Assembly (NCBI RefSeq): GCF_022345965.1
Contig: NZ_JAKRMU010000002.1
Location: 124,001 to 188,000, forward strand
Length of the DNA stretch: 64,000 bases
Direction: 5' to 3'
Origin: Corynebacterium sp. ACRQK
GTDB taxonomy: Bacteria; Actinomycetota; Actinomycetes; Mycobacteriales; Mycobacteriaceae
Part shown: one piece after another, positions 54,508 to 63,860 of the stretch
Position numbering within the stretch: the first letter of the stretch is position 1
Layout: each line of letters begins with the position of its first letter
Made by a program: the position numbers and the translations under genes
Notes under the pieces: model-generated
Database searches by the model: none
What the model saw: the letters and a program-made list of their open reading frames with translations, nothing else
What the model was told of the DNA's origin: nothing

Positions 54508-54589
54508 GCCAGATTGCCCGAGCGGCCAAAGGGAGCGGACTGTAAATCCGCCGGCTCTGCCTTCGTTGGTTCGAATCCATCATCTGGCA
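54508..54589 (+). tRNA. tRNA-Tyr (GUA)
   Basis: The acceptor stem GCCAGAT/ATCTGGC, anticodon stem GCGGA/TCCGC with loop CTGTAAA (anticodon GTA), a long variable arm and the T-loop TTCGAATCC are all present. CCA is not encoded. Confidence 0.95.
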
Positions 54590-54611
54590 CAGCGCCGAAT
54601 GGCACAAACAA

Positions 54612-54658
54612 CAACCCGGTGGTTGCTTCCCTGTGTGGGAGCCGGCCACCGGGTTTTG
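54612..54658 (+). terminator. terminator after tRNA-Tyr
   Basis: AACCCGGTGG and CCACCGGGTT form a 10-bp stem followed by TTTTGC. Confidence 0.88.
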
Positions 54659-54694
54659 CTATGCCCGGTGGACGGAGGGCTAGACGGGAACAGG

Positions 54695-54901
54695 GCGTGG
54701 ATTCTGACCGACGCGGACGTTCTCCGCGGCCGTACCTTGACCTCGTACCCTTCGTTGAAGACTGACCTCCAGAATGCTGGGGCGAAGTGGGTTAATGAGG
54801 AGGTCCATGTGGATAACGGGTTGGTTTCTTCCCGTACCCCGGCCGATCTTGACGCGTTTAATACGAAGCTGGTCGAGGAGTTCGCCGAGGGACAGCACTA
54901 G
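54695..54901 (+). pseudogene. 3' remnant of a DJ-1/PfpI-family protease gene
   Basis: Sixty-eight codons from 54695 read AWILTDADVLRGRTLTSYPS and later VNEEVHVDNGLVSSRTPADL, the C-terminal third of a DJ-1/PfpI protein. The upstream part, including the catalytic Cys-His elbow that comes directly before AWIL, is missing and replaced by the tRNA-Tyr terminator region. There is no ribosome site or plausible start; the open frame reaching back to 54506 runs through the tRNA. The intact stop and a downstream hairpin suggest a deletion that joined this end to the tRNA locus. Confidence 0.8.
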
Positions 54902-54914
54902 AGAAGCCCAGCGC

Positions 54915-54952
54915 GGAGCCGGGTCCCAGATGGGGCTCGGCTCCTATCTCTT
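54915..54952 (+). terminator. terminator after the PfpI remnant
   Basis: GGAGCCG and CGGCTCC form a stem extended by further G-C pairs, followed by TATCTCTTTAG. It probably served the original protease gene. Confidence 0.6.
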
Positions 54953-55102
54953 TAGATAAGTGATCTGCCTAAGGGTTAGATGCTTAAAATTGCGTCTGAA
55001 CAGCAGATTTGTGATTATCATTGAAAACTGGTTATGCTACTTCAGGCTTTGATCAACGGGCCAAAGCGGATAACCCCGCTAGGTTCGATTGATTTAAGTT
55101 GT

Positions 55103-55175
55103 GCCCCCTTAGCTCAGTCGGCAGAGCGTTTCCATGGTAAGGAAAAGGTCGACGGTTCGATTCCGTCAGGGGGCT
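55103..55175 (+). tRNA. tRNA-Thr (GGU)
   Basis: The acceptor stem GCCCCCT/AGGGGGC, anticodon stem TTTCC/GGAAA with loop ATGGTAA (anticodon GGT) and T-loop TTCGATT are present. Confidence 0.95.
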
Positions 55176-55248
55176 CTGTCATTTTATGCGCCCCGTCACG
55201 CGACGTTAGACACAGACCGTTGGCGGTCCGTAGCAAAGTGGCGACGAT

Positions 55249-55322
55249 GGCGGTGTAGCTCAGCTGGTTAGAGCGCACGACTCATAATCGTGAGGTCGAG
55301 GGATCGAGTCCCTCCACCGCTA
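55249..55322 (+). tRNA. tRNA-Met (CAU), elongator
   Basis: The acceptor GGCGGTG pairs with CACCGCT (first pair G-U). The anticodon arm ACGA-CTCATAA-TCGT gives CAT. The paired first base argues for elongator rather than initiator Met. Confidence 0.93.
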
Positions 55323-55337
55323 CAAATTAAGACCAAG

Positions 55338-55376
55338 ACCACCCGGTGATGTAAGTCGCCGGGTGGTTTTGCTTTT
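55338..55376 (+). terminator. terminator after tRNA-Met
   Basis: ACCACCCGG and CCGGGTGGT form a 9-bp stem followed by TTTTGCTTTTG. The rest of the 55377-55628 gap shows no gene, only a possible -10 (TACACT, near 55605) for tRNA-Trp. Confidence 0.88.
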
Positions 55377-55628
55377 GCTGTCGCTACGTTCTGTGTCTCG
55401 CCTTAAACCGCCTGCCCTAAACCTGCGTGTCCCGACTCCGCAAGCCCCAGCACCCGCGCCCTATTTGGTCGCGCGGTCGTTATCCTGCTATTGTTTTTGA
55501 ACGTTGCACTGAATGTGTGGCCTGGAAGCTACGAGCCCTGCAAATGGACACTGTGTTTCCTCGCTATCAGGATGTTGCTTCACCTATGTTGATCTGGTCG
55601 CGTACACTCGTGAACCAGAACTTCGATT

Positions 55629-55701
<73 letters not shown>

Positions 55702-55741
55702 CACGATCTTCCTTGCAGGTACCTTTAAGGAGAACTTAGAC

Positions 55742-56086
55742 GTGAGCGACGAGAGCAAAAAGACCGCAGCCGGTAAGTCCGGCAATGGCGGCAGCCTTCG
55801 TCCGTCCGGCAAGCGTCAGGTGGCCGGTCAGGCCACCACGTCCCGCGCGGTCGCGAACTCCAACTCCAAGGCTCCGGAAGTGGTAAAGACCCGCAAGAAC
55901 CCCTTCAGCGCCATCGTGGATTACATCCGCGGCGTGATTGCTGAAATGGGCAAGGTTATCTGGCCCACGGGGCGCGAGATGGTGAACTACACCATCATCG
56001 TCTTGCTGTTCCTGATCTTCGTCTGCGCCCTTGTGGCCGGCACCGACTGGGCTGCCAGCTGGGGTCTACGTCAGATCATGCGCTAA
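55742..56086 (+). CDS. secE: preprotein translocase subunit SecE
   Basis: A 114-residue protein with a Ser/Lys/Gly-rich cytoplasmic head (~60 residues), the amphipathic region PFSAIVDYIRGVIAEMGKVIWPTGREM, and a single membrane helix (YTIIVLLFLIFVCALVAGTDW). It clamps SecY in the translocon. GTG start after AAGGAG. nusG follows. Confidence 0.95.
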   Translation: MSDESKKTAAGKSGNGGSLRPSGKRQVAGQATTSRAVANSNSKAPEVVKTRKNPFSAIVDYIRGVIAEMGKVIWPTGREMVNYTIIVLLFLIFVCALVAGTDWAASWGLRQIMR

Positions 56087-56171
56087 CTTGTGTTAAGCTA
56101 GCGAACATCAACTTATATACCGCCTTCGCCGCCCGGCGATAGGCGGATTTTTAATGATGGAGGGTGCTTCC

Positions 56172-57125
56172 ATGACCGAAGAGAACCAGAACAACAACCA
56201 GAACAGCGATGCCGTCAGCGCAGAGAGTTTGGCTGCGGCCGCTCAAGAAGACGTACAGCAGGCTGTTGCTGAGGCACACCAGGACGCTGCGGGTGCTGAG
56301 GCTGAGGGCGTCACTAATGAGGACGCCGCAGCACCAACCACCGAAGGGGCCGAAGAAACGGCGAGCGCCGACGGCGCTGAGGCCTCCGAGGCTTCCGCAG
56401 CGGCCGAGGGGGGCGAGGGTACAGAAGGTGAGGCCGAGCAGTCCGCAGAGGACGCTGCGATGGCTGCCTACAAGGCTCGCCTGCGCCAGTTCATGCGTGC
56501 GCTGAAGAAGCTGCCGGGCGAGTGGTACATCATCCAGTGCTACTCCGGCTACGAGAACAAGGTGAAGACCAACCTGGAGATGCGCGCCCAGACCCTGGGT
56601 GTGGACGAGCAGATTCACGAGGTTGTCGTGCCCATCGAGGAGGTTGTGGAGCTGCGCGACGGCAAGCGCAAGCTGGTAAAGCGCAAGCTGCTGCCGGGTT
56701 ACGTGCTGGTGCGTATGTCTCTGGATGACGCCTCCTGGTCCGTTGTCCGCGATACCCCTAGTGTGACCAGCTTCGTCGGCAACGAGGGCAAGCCCACCGC
56801 GGTGAAGATCCGCGAGGTTGCGAAGTTCCTGCTGCCGCCGGAGACCGCGAAGCCGCAGGAATCCGAAGACGGCGAAGAGGCAGCTACCGGCGTGGACGTA
56901 TCCGCAACGGGTGTGGCCACCCCGCCGAAGCCGGCCAGCGAGCAGGTTGTGGTGGATTACGAGGAGGGCGAGTCCGTCACCATTCTGTCCGGCCCGTTCG
57001 CTTCCGTTTCTGCAACCATCAGCGAGATCGATACCGAGAACAACCGCCTGAAGGCCATGGTCTCCATCTTCGGCCGTGAGACCCCGGTTGAGCTGGAATT
57101 TGATCAGGTAGAGAAGCTGAACTAA
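56172..57125 (+). CDS. nusG: transcription termination/antitermination protein NusG, with extension and insertion
   Basis: A 317-residue NusG. Residues 1-~100 are an acidic Ala/Glu/Gly-rich extension. The NGN domain starts at [19 protein letters not shown] (~117) and ends near 215; the KOW domain is [26 protein letters not shown] (~258-317). Between them is a ~35-residue acidic/Pro-rich insertion (~222-256) where most NusG proteins have a short linker. ATG 56172 follows GGAGGG; ATG 56154 is six codons earlier and lacks a site. Confidence 0.93.
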   Translation: MTEENQNNNQNSDAVSAESLAAAAQEDVQQAVAEAHQDAAGAEAEGVTNEDAAAPTTEGAEETASADGAEASEASAAAEGGEGTEGEAEQSAEDAAMAAYKARLRQFMRALKKLPGEWYIIQCYSGYENKVKTNLEMRAQTLGVDEQIHEVVVPIEEVVELRDGKRKLVKRKLLPGYVLVRMSLDDASWSVVRDTPSVTSFVGNEGKPTAVKIREVAKFLLPPETAKPQESEDGEEAATGVDVSATGVATPPKPASEQVVVDYEEGESVTILSGPFASVSATISEIDTENNRLKAMVSIFGRETPVELEFDQVEKLN

Positions 57126-57280
57126 AGTTATGCAGGTTGTCCGTGGGCTTATGTTCACGGCGCGACACGCAAATTTTTTCCATTTCCGGTGGCTGGTGAA
57201 ATCCCGGCATCCGGTCGATGCGATTATCCGTGCTTACCCGTGCTGCGGGGTCGCGTTGATAACAGAAAGTAGGTTTAAAG

Positions 57281-57721
57281 ATGGCAAAGAAGAAGGTCAC
57301 TGGCCTTATTAAGCTGCAGATCCAGGCCGGTCAGGCTACCCCGGCACCGCCGGTTGGTCCGGCTCTGGGTGCGCACGGCGTGAACATTGTTGAGTTCACC
57401 AAGGCGTACAACGCTGCTACCGAGGCTCAGCGCGGCAACATCGTTCCGGTTGAGATCACCGTCTACGAAGACCGTTCCTTCGACTTCAAGCTGAAGACCC
57501 CGCCGGCAGCGAAGCTGCTGCTGAAGGCTGCGGGCATTCAGAAGGGCTCCGGCGTTCCGCACACCGACAAGGTCGGCTCCGTTACTTGGGATCAGTGCAA
57601 GGAGATTGCAACCACCAAGAAGGAAGACCTGAACGCCAACGACGTTGAGGCTGGCGCTGCCATCATCGCCGGTACTGCTCGCTCCATGGGCATCACCGTC
57701 AAGGACGCTCCGCAGAAGTAA
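57281..57721 (+). CDS. rplK: 50S ribosomal protein L11
   Basis: A 146-residue L11: N-terminal [20 protein letters not shown] with the Pro-rich thiostrepton-binding segment, C-terminal RNA-binding domain ending [11 protein letters not shown]. The 155-base gap from nusG is AT-richer and shows no gene. Confidence 0.97.
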   Translation: MAKKKVTGLIKLQIQAGQATPAPPVGPALGAHGVNIVEFTKAYNAATEAQRGNIVPVEITVYEDRSFDFKLKTPPAAKLLLKAAGIQKGSGVPHTDKVGSVTWDQCKEIATTKKEDLNANDVEAGAAIIAGTARSMGITVKDAPQK

Positions 57722-57793
57722 TTCCCTAACCGTGGTAAGGCTGCTTGCTTGGCCTGCACCACAACTCCAACGAAGCTAAAGATTGGATTCACT

Positions 57794-58504
57794 ATGAGCA
57801 AGACCTCTAAGGCATACCGCGCGGCAGCGGAGAAGATCGACGCTGGCCGCCTGTACACCCCGATGGCAGCTGCTAAGGCTGTCAAGGAGACCTCCTCCAA
57901 GAACTTCGACGCTACCGTCGACGTTGCTATCCGCCTGGGCGTTGACCCGCGCAAGGCTGATCAGCTGGTCCGCGGCACCGTTTCCCTGCCGAACGGTACG
58001 GGTAAGGAAGTTCGCGTTGTCGTCTTCGCCGAGGGCCCGAACGCTACCGCCGCTGAAGAGGCTGGCGCTGACGTTGTTGGCACCGCCGAGCTGATCGAGA
58101 AGATCCAGGGCGGCTGGACCGACTTCGACGCTGCGATCGCTACCCCGGACCAGATGGCCAAGGTTGGTCGTGTGGCTCGCGTCCTGGGCCCCCGTGGCCT
58201 GATGCCGAACCCGAAGACCGGCACCGTCACCACCGACGTTGCTAAGGCTGTCTCCGAGATCAAGGGCGGTAAGATCACCTTCCGCGTGGACAAGGCTGCT
58301 AACCTGCACGCCATCCTGGGCAAGGCTTCCTTCACCGAGAAGCAGCTGGCTGAGAACTACGGCGCTCTGATCGACGAGCTGCTGCGTCTGAAGCCTTCCT
58401 CCTCCAAGGGCCGCTACTTCAAGAAGGTCACCATGTCCTCCACCAACGGCCCCGGCGTTCCGGTGGACAACACCATCGTGAAGGACTTCACTGAAGAGGC
58501 TTAA
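57794..58504 (+). CDS. rplA: 50S ribosomal protein L1
   Basis: A 236-residue L1: [15 protein letters not shown] at the N-terminus, the signature [16 protein letters not shown] (~130) and the C-terminal GPGVPVD. In many bacteria L1 represses its own operon by binding the leader; no clear L1 site was identified here. ATG 57794 gives the standard N-terminus. Confidence 0.97.
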   Translation: MSKTSKAYRAAAEKIDAGRLYTPMAAAKAVKETSSKNFDATVDVAIRLGVDPRKADQLVRGTVSLPNGTGKEVRVVVFAEGPNATAAEEAGADVVGTAELIEKIQGGWTDFDAAIATPDQMAKVGRVARVLGPRGLMPNPKTGTVTTDVAKAVSEIKGGKITFRVDKAANLHAILGKASFTEKQLAENYGALIDELLRLKPSSSKGRYFKKVTMSSTNGPGVPVDNTIVKDFTEEA

Positions 58505-58517
58505 GCCTCGTTTTTCG

Positions 58518-58556
58518 CACCCTCGTTGCCTTCGGGCGGCGAGGGTGTTTTCTTTT
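58518..58556 (+). terminator. terminator of rplKA
   Basis: CACCCTCG and CGAGGGTG form an 8-bp stem with a further inner pairing, followed by TTTTCTTTT. Confidence 0.92.
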
Positions 58557-58616
58557 GCCTGAGGATGGTTCAGGCGCCGGTGGGGTAGCGCGGGAGGGAG
58601 TTGCCACACCCGTTGT

Positions 58617-58644
58617 TTGAAAATGGTTACCACTTCACTATAGT
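58617..58644 (+). promoter_or_regulatory. promoter with overlapping Zur-like operator for the anchored metal-uptake operon
   Basis: TTGAAA (58617-58622) and TATAGT (58639-58644) are spaced by 16 bases, an excellent sigma-A promoter. The overlapping TGAAAATGGTTACCACTTCA (58618-58637) has a TGGT-T-ACCA core with TGAA/TTCA ends and resembles actinobacterial Zur boxes. Zinc control is inferred. Confidence 0.6.
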
Positions 58645-58689
58645 CCTAAATGAAAACTAGACCCATTGTGTTTTAAAGGACTTAATCTG

Positions 58690-60459
58690 GTGCGCACATC
58701 ACCCCTCGCGGCACTCTCAGTCGCTCTTCTCGCAGGCTTCGCAGCCTTCCTCGGTATTGGTAGCCTCGGCCCGCAGTCCCTACCTGAGGCAAAGGCCGAT
58801 TCTGTCACTCTGAATCAAGGGCATATTGACGCCTTCCACGTCACCTCCTCAGGCAAAGGCAACCTCAAGCTCGATCTGACCGAGGATGCCACTGGTTCCC
58901 ACGTGGCCCACGATCCGAACAACGTCACCTTGGAGGTCGGGGCGCACGCCTACGAGCCCCGCACCAAAGATGTGGCAGAGGTCGGGGTGCCGACCTACTT
59001 CCTGCCACAGACCCAAGAGCAGGACCGGATCTGGCCGGGCTGGGATACGCAAGGCGTCGCACCGCACTACCAGGGCGTAAAGATCAACTTCAATCGCGTG
59101 TGCGGCCCGGGCCGAGTGTTTATGTGGAGCCAGGCGTTCGGCGGCGGCGCCACCCCGCTGCTCTCCGACGGGGTAGAGGTCAAGTCCGGCAACAGCATCG
59201 ACCAGGCGAACCCAAGCCACGTCCACGCCAATTGGGGCTTCGAGCGCCCAGGCCGCTACTCCATGCAGGTGCAGGCCACCGCTGACGGTGCTGAATCAGA
59301 AGTGAAGACCTACACCTGGATCGTCGGTAAGTCCGACCAGGATTCCAACGCCGACGAACCCGCCGAGGGGGCCACCCCGTGCGGAGGCGAGGACACAGAC
59401 ACTGGCGCCGGGGCATCGGACAACTCGAACAGCGGTGGTAACGCCAGCGGCGGCGCTACTGGCGGTGGTTCCGCTGGCGCCGGCACTGGGAACAAGGCCG
59501 GTTCTGCGGGCAAGGCTGGCGCCACGGGTAAGTCGAGCCCGGCAGGAAAATCCAGCTCTTCCAGCAGCACTGCCAGTTCCACCGGCTCCGCGGGAACACA
59601 AGGCTCGGCCACCTGCAAGAAGGGCGAACCTGCCCTCCGCCCGCAAATTAAGGACGACCGCCAGCAGCCACCGAAGTGGACCAGCCCCAGCGCGCTGAAC
59701 TTCGGTCTAGGCTCCGCTGCGAAGACGAACCTTCCGCAGCCTCTCGGTCCTGTTGGAGCTGGTACCGCCTGGATGATCGGTGCTACCCAGTCCAACGGAG
59801 TGCCGTGGGTGGGCGTCAACACCATGCACCCGGACCTCCTGGCGAATACGCAAGGTGATGTCACCTTCAAGCTGACGTCCTTCAGCGGACCGGGCAGCAT
59901 GTACGTCTTCGAACAAGGCAACCTGGGCCAGGTTGTGGGCAAGGAATGGTTCAAGGCCAGCGGCGGGAATGCATCCGGCGCTCACGTGGTGCCGCGCAAC
60001 TCGCACGTGCACCCGAACTGGGTGTTCTCTAAGCCCGGCACGTACAAGGTAGGCATCACGCAGACCGCCACTACGAAGCAGGGCAAGAAGATCAGCGCTC
60101 CCGCCACGCTGACCTTCACCGTCGGCGGCAGCGGCAATGCCAACAGCGGCCACTTCGACTTCGGCGCGACCGTCACCACTGACGGCGACTGCGCCTCCGG
60201 CGCAGAAGGCGGTTCCGGCGCAGCAGGAGCAGGCGGGGGCGCAGCCGGTGGCGATGCCGGCACTGCATCCGGCGCCGACGGCTCCCTTGCCGATACCGGA
60301 TCGACCTCCGCGATGTTGGCCCTGGCAATCGCCGGCGCGGGTCTGATCGCTCTCGGCGCAGGCGTGGTCTACATGTTGCGCACGAACTCTCTGTCTGCTG
60401 ATTCGGTGGCGGCTCTTCGTTCGATGACGCCCCCTCGATCCCCGGGCGCAAAGTCTTAA
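58690..60459 (+). CDS. sortase-anchored surface protein with two anchored-repeat (choice-of-anchor M) domains
   Basis: A 589-residue exported protein: signal peptide (SPLAALSVALLAGFAAFLG), a first domain ~45-220 starting VTLNQGHIDAFHV and ending with HVHANWGFERPGRYSM, an acidic then Gly/Ser/Ala-rich linker (~225-315), a second domain ~330-490 with HVHPNWVFSKPGTYKV, a Gly/Ala linker, then LADTG (sortase-like), a membrane helix and a short basic region. The tail after the helix is longer than in typical LPxTG proteins. GTG 58690 is chosen from AAAGGAC 8 bases upstream. These domains accompany metal ABC transporters in actinobacteria and probably present or capture metal or haem at the wall. Confidence 0.82.
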   Translation: MRTSPLAALSVALLAGFAAFLGIGSLGPQSLPEAKADSVTLNQGHIDAFHVTSSGKGNLKLDLTEDATGSHVAHDPNNVTLEVGAHAYEPRTKDVAEVGVPTYFLPQTQEQDRIWPGWDTQGVAPHYQGVKINFNRVCGPGRVFMWSQAFGGGATPLLSDGVEVKSGNSIDQANPSHVHANWGFERPGRYSMQVQATADGAESEVKTYTWIVGKSDQDSNADEPAEGATPCGGEDTDTGAGASDNSNSGGNASGGATGGGSAGAGTGNKAGSAGKAGATGKSSPAGKSSSSSSTASSTGSAGTQGSATCKKGEPALRPQIKDDRQQPPKWTSPSALNFGLGSAAKTNLPQPLGPVGAGTAWMIGATQSNGVPWVGVNTMHPDLLANTQGDVTFKLTSFSGPGSMYVFEQGNLGQVVGKEWFKASGGNASGAHVVPRNSHVHPNWVFSKPGTYKVGITQTATTKQGKKISAPATLTFTVGGSGNANSGHFDFGATVTTDGDCASGAEGGSGAAGAGGGAAGGDAGTASGADGSLADTGSTSAMLALAIAGAGLIALGAGVVYMLRTNSLSADSVAALRSMTPPRSPGAKS

Positions 60460-60461
60460 GG

Positions 60462-62027
60462 ATGGGCCACGCAGCTTCATCGCGGCGGGGGCTTGCCAAG
60501 TCTCTGTGCGCGAACGTCACTACGGTGCTGCTCGCAGCGGGCTTAACCGGGTGTGCGGCGGCGGGTGGCGCGAGTTTGCCCAGCAGGGATGATGGCATCA
60601 CGGATGTCGTAGCCTCCACGCCGATCATCGCCGATATCGCCCGGCACGTTGCGGGCGATGCCGCCCGCGTGACCGCCCTGATCCCGAACACGGCTGATCC
60701 ACATACCTACGAGCTCACTTTGCGGGATGTGCGAAACCTCGCGAACGCGGACATCGCATTCAACAATGGGCTGCTGCTGGAGCAGCAGTCGGTGCTGCGC
60801 ACCATGGATAACGGAGTGCTGCCCGGCACGGAGGTCGTGGCTCTGGCCGACGTGGCCGCCAACCAAGGCGCCACTGTCATCCCGTTGGTGGAGAACATGG
60901 CGCTCGATACCGTCTGGTTGGGCCTGCGCGCCCAGGGGATCGGCGCCCGGCACGGCGGCTCCGCGCACTCTGAAGTGCACCTCAGCGTGACTGACGTGGA
61001 GGGGCCAGGTGATGCGGCGGCATACATCACCGGTACCTTCGGCCAGCCGGAGATCTTCTTTAACTCCCGCGATGGCTTCGATGCTTCCCGCGGGTACGAG
61101 GGCGATACGGCTACGCTGCCGGTCGACGCACACACCCACATGAGCTGGTCCTTTTCCAAACCCGGCACGTACACCCTGAACCTGAGCGCATCCTTGGTGC
61201 CGGACGAGGGCAAACCGCCAGAGCACATTGCGGACCAGACCGTGCGCTTCAATGTGGGCACGGAAGACGGGGCGTCAAAAAAGATAGACAGTGGGCACTA
61301 CGACATTGCGGTGAACGCCGACGACAACAGCATCAACCTCGTCGGCGATGGCGGCACCATAGACCCCAAGAACGCCGTGGTTAGCGTGCCTAACCAGACC
61401 TTGCAGCCGATCCCGGGCGACCCGAACTTCCGCTTTCTTGGCACGGCGGGCGACGAGACCTACCTGCTGCCCCAAGCGGTGTTGGGAAAGCACGTCCACG
61501 GCGAGCTGGATCCGCACCTGTGGCACAACGCGAAGAACGCGATGGCTTACGTGAAGGTCATCCGCGACAAGCTCATCGCGGTAGACCCGGAGCACGCCAC
61601 TGATTACCAGCAGAACGCGCGAACCTACCTGGACGAGCTCGACCGCCTCGACCGGGGGATCAAGCGCCAGGTCGGCACCATTCCTGAGGCTCGCCGGCAC
61701 CTGGTGACGGCCCACGACGGATACGCCTATTTTGCGGACGCCTACGGCCTGGATGTCGCAGGCTTCGTCACCCCGAACCCAGAGATCGAGCCGAGTACAC
61801 GGGATCTTGTGAGCCTGACCCGCACCCTAGAAAACCTGAAGGTTCCGGCGGTGTTTATCGAGCCGACGATGGCGGGGCGTACGCGCGAGTTACAACAGAT
61901 CGCCGACCGGCTGGGCGTGAGTGTGTGCCAGATACGCAGCGACACCCTCGACGACACTGCGCCGACGTATGTGGACCTGATGCGGACCAATGCGGAATCG
62001 ATGGCGAACTGCCTGAGTGGCGCATAG
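60462..62027 (+). CDS. metal ABC transporter substrate-binding lipoprotein with inserted anchored-repeat domain
   Basis: A 521-residue protein. Lipobox LTGC (Cys31) follows a signal peptide. The ZnuA-like first lobe (~45-140) has DPHTYELTLRDVRNLANADIAF with a metal-ligand His; an anchored-repeat domain (~140-300, HTHMSWSFSKPGTYTLNLSAS) is inserted; the second ZnuA lobe (~335-521) has HVHGELDPHLWHNAKNAMAYVK and VTAHDGYAYFADAYG with further ligand histidines. This corresponds to the 'anchored repeat ABC transporter, substrate-binding protein' type. Metal, probably Zn or Mn, is inferred. It starts 2 bases after the previous stop. Confidence 0.85.
   Translation: MGHAASSRRGLAKSLCANVTTVLLAAGLTGCAAAGGASLPSRDDGITDVVASTPIIADIARHVAGDAARVTALIPNTADPHTYELTLRDVRNLANADIAFNNGLLLEQQSVLRTMDNGVLPGTEVVALADVAANQGATVIPLVENMALDTVWLGLRAQGIGARHGGSAHSEVHLSVTDVEGPGDAAAYITGTFGQPEIFFNSRDGFDASRGYEGDTATLPVDAHTHMSWSFSKPGTYTLNLSASLVPDEGKPPEHIADQTVRFNVGTEDGASKKIDSGHYDIAVNADDNSINLVGDGGTIDPKNAVVSVPNQTLQPIPGDPNFRFLGTAGDETYLLPQAVLGKHVHGELDPHLWHNAKNAMAYVKVIRDKLIAVDPEHATDYQQNARTYLDELDRLDRGIKRQVGTIPEARRHLVTAHDGYAYFADAYGLDVAGFVTPNPEIEPSTRDLVSLTRTLENLKVPAVFIEPTMAGRTRELQQIADRLGVSVCQIRSDTLDDTAPTYVDLMRTNAESMANCLSGA
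61269..61288 (+). repeat. dispersed motif copy 18 (in binding-protein gene)
   Basis: GGGGCGTCAAAAAAGATAGA, coding for GASKKID in the boundary between the inserted and second ZnuA lobes. Confidence 0.65.
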
Positions 62028-62100
62028 ACCACTGGCGCGCAGGAACGACAGCGACGTTTCAAGAACAAAGAAGTAAAGAAGAATAAGGATCAAACAGAAC

Positions 62101-63144
62101 ATGCGAAACACACGGATCAGGAAGTCTTGTCTAGCTCCCACGGCCGCTGCACTGTTGGCTGGGGGAGTAGTCGTGGCGGGAGTGCCGGTGGCCCCGCCGG
62201 TCGCAGTGGCGCAGGCGCAGGGCCAAGCGCAGGACCCGGCGCTGCAGCAGACCGTGACGGATAAGGAAGAGCACGCTCCTGCGGGAACCTCGCACGTGTT
62301 TAGCCGCGGCCACGCGGATCTCGGCATGCGCCTGGACGGCGGCAAGCTGGACGTGCAGCTGCGCGACGACGCGGAGGAAAAGCCCATCTGGCGTGTGCTG
62401 GACGACGTGGTCTTCGACGTCTCAGACAAGGCCAAGCAGCAACTGCCAGCCGACGGTGGTTACGAGTTCACCGGCGCGCAGCCCGGCCAAGAAGTATGGG
62501 TGCTGCCGCAGACTGAGGTGCAGGGCGTGCCGTGGCTGGGCTGGAACACACAGTCCCCGGCACTGATCGCCCAGGCCAATCGCGGTGTGACCATGGAGTA
62601 CCTGGGCCACCAGGGGCCTGGCCAGATGTGCATGTTCTTGCAGGCCGGCGGCTTTGAACAGCCCCAGGAGCTGTGGAACTCCGCGCAGCCCACCCCGCAG
62701 GACCTGTGGGTGGATCTGAACACGCACACGCACGCCAATTGGGTGTTCACCGAGCCTGGCGTGCACCGTGTGGCCATGGGTGTGCGGGTGAAGTTGAAGG
62801 ATGGCTCCGAGAAGACCACTACGAAGGTGCTGAACTTTGCCGTGGGAGTGGATCCTTCCGAGGCACAGAACTCCAGCTGGGAGGGTGAGCTGCCGAAGGC
62901 AGGTGCTGCCGGTTCTTCTGGTGACGCCAACAGTTCCAACCCCAACAATTCCGCCAACGGTACAGATGCGAATGCCGACAACTCCGAGGAAGGCTCCGAT
63001 GGCGGCAACTCTGCCCTGCCGTGGATCCTGGGCGGCATTGGCGTGGTTGTCGTCGCGCTGCTGGCCTTTGGCTTCCTCTCCCTGCGGAAGGGCGCCAAGG
63101 AGCGCAAGCGCGTCGAGGATGAACTGTGGGGTCAGCTGAAGTGA
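62101..63144 (+). CDS. membrane-anchored surface protein with one anchored-repeat domain
   Basis: A 347-residue exported protein: signal peptide with Ala/Val-rich core, one anchored-repeat domain (~55-245: GTSHVFSRGHADLGMRLD, then HTHANWVFTEPGVHRVAMGVRV), an Asn/Ser/Asp-rich linker (~260-300), then a C-terminal membrane helix (LPWILGGIGVVVVALLAFGFL) and a basic tail. No LPxTG motif is seen, so it stays in the membrane. Its 3' end overlaps the ATPase gene by 4 bases, coupling the two. Confidence 0.8.
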   Translation: MRNTRIRKSCLAPTAAALLAGGVVVAGVPVAPPVAVAQAQGQAQDPALQQTVTDKEEHAPAGTSHVFSRGHADLGMRLDGGKLDVQLRDDAEEKPIWRVLDDVVFDVSDKAKQQLPADGGYEFTGAQPGQEVWVLPQTEVQGVPWLGWNTQSPALIAQANRGVTMEYLGHQGPGQMCMFLQAGGFEQPQELWNSAQPTPQDLWVDLNTHTHANWVFTEPGVHRVAMGVRVKLKDGSEKTTTKVLNFAVGVDPSEAQNSSWEGELPKAGAAGSSGDANSSNPNNSANGTDANADNSEEGSDGGNSALPWILGGIGVVVVALLAFGFLSLRKGAKERKRVEDELWGQLK

Positions 63145-63860
63145 CCGCGCTGCAGATCGCGGATCTGAATGTCCGACTAGCTGGGCGGCAGATCCTCACC
63201 GACGTAAATCTCGAGGCACACCCCGGCGAGCTAATTGGCTTGCTCGGCCCCAACGGCGCGGGCAAGACCACCCTGATGCGCAGCGTCCTGGGCCTCATTC
63301 CGCGTACCAAGGGCAGCATCAAAGCCGCGAGCGTGGGGTATGTTCCTCAGCGCCACGAGTTCGCGTGGGATTATCCCATCGACGTTCGCCACACAGTGCT
63401 GAACGGTCGCGCGGGGCTGATCGGCCCGTTCCGTCGGTCGCGCCGGGCAGACTTTGCGGCCACTGCGCATGCGCTGAAGCGCGTGAACTTGCAGCACTTG
63501 GCGGACCGCCCTATCGGTCAGCTCTCCGGCGGGCAGCGCCAGCGCGTGCTGGTGGCGCGCGCCCTGGCTGTGGAACCCACGCTGCTGTTGTTGGACGAGC
63601 CTTTCACTGGCATGGATTTCCCCAGTATCGAGTCGCTGGTGGAGATCCTGCAGTCCCTGGCCGCCGAGGGTATGAGCATCCTGATGGTGACCCACGATCT
63701 GGCGCAGGCGGTGCATGTCTGTGATCGCGTGGTGCTGCTGAACGGTCGTGTGGTGGCCGATGGTGCGCCGGATCAGCTGCAGAGCCCCGAGCCGTGGATG
63801 GAGACCTTCGACGTTCGCCCGGATTCGCCACTGTTGCGGGGAGTGGGGTTGGTGCAGTGA
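63141..63860 (+). CDS. metal ABC transporter ATP-binding protein (anchored-repeat type)
   Basis: A 239-residue ABC ATPase. Walker A GPNGAGKTT (~37-45), Q-loop VPQRHEFAWDY, signature LSGGQRQRVLVARAL (~135), Walker B LLLLDEPFTGMD and H-loop VTHDLAQAVHV. ZnuC/MntB-like subfamily. GTG 63141 overlaps the preceding stop by 4 bases; an upstream start at 63126 is less likely. Confidence 0.92.
   Translation: MTALQIADLNVRLAGRQILTDVNLEAHPGELIGLLGPNGAGKTTLMRSVLGLIPRTKGSIKAASVGYVPQRHEFAWDYPIDVRHTVLNGRAGLIGPFRRSRRADFAATAHALKRVNLQHLADRPIGQLSGGQRQRVLVARALAVEPTLLLLDEPFTGMDFPSIESLVEILQSLAAEGMSILMVTHDLAQAVHVCDRVVLLNGRVVADGAPDQLQSPEPWMETFDVRPDSPLLRGVGLVQ

Noticed and set aside
54506-54694. Coding extension of the PfpI remnant back through tRNA-Tyr
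   Set aside because: The sequence is the tRNA and its terminator; the peptide has no relation to PfpI.
55034-55258. Short open frame across tRNA-Thr
   Set aside because: It is explained by the tRNA gene and has no ribosome site or family similarity.
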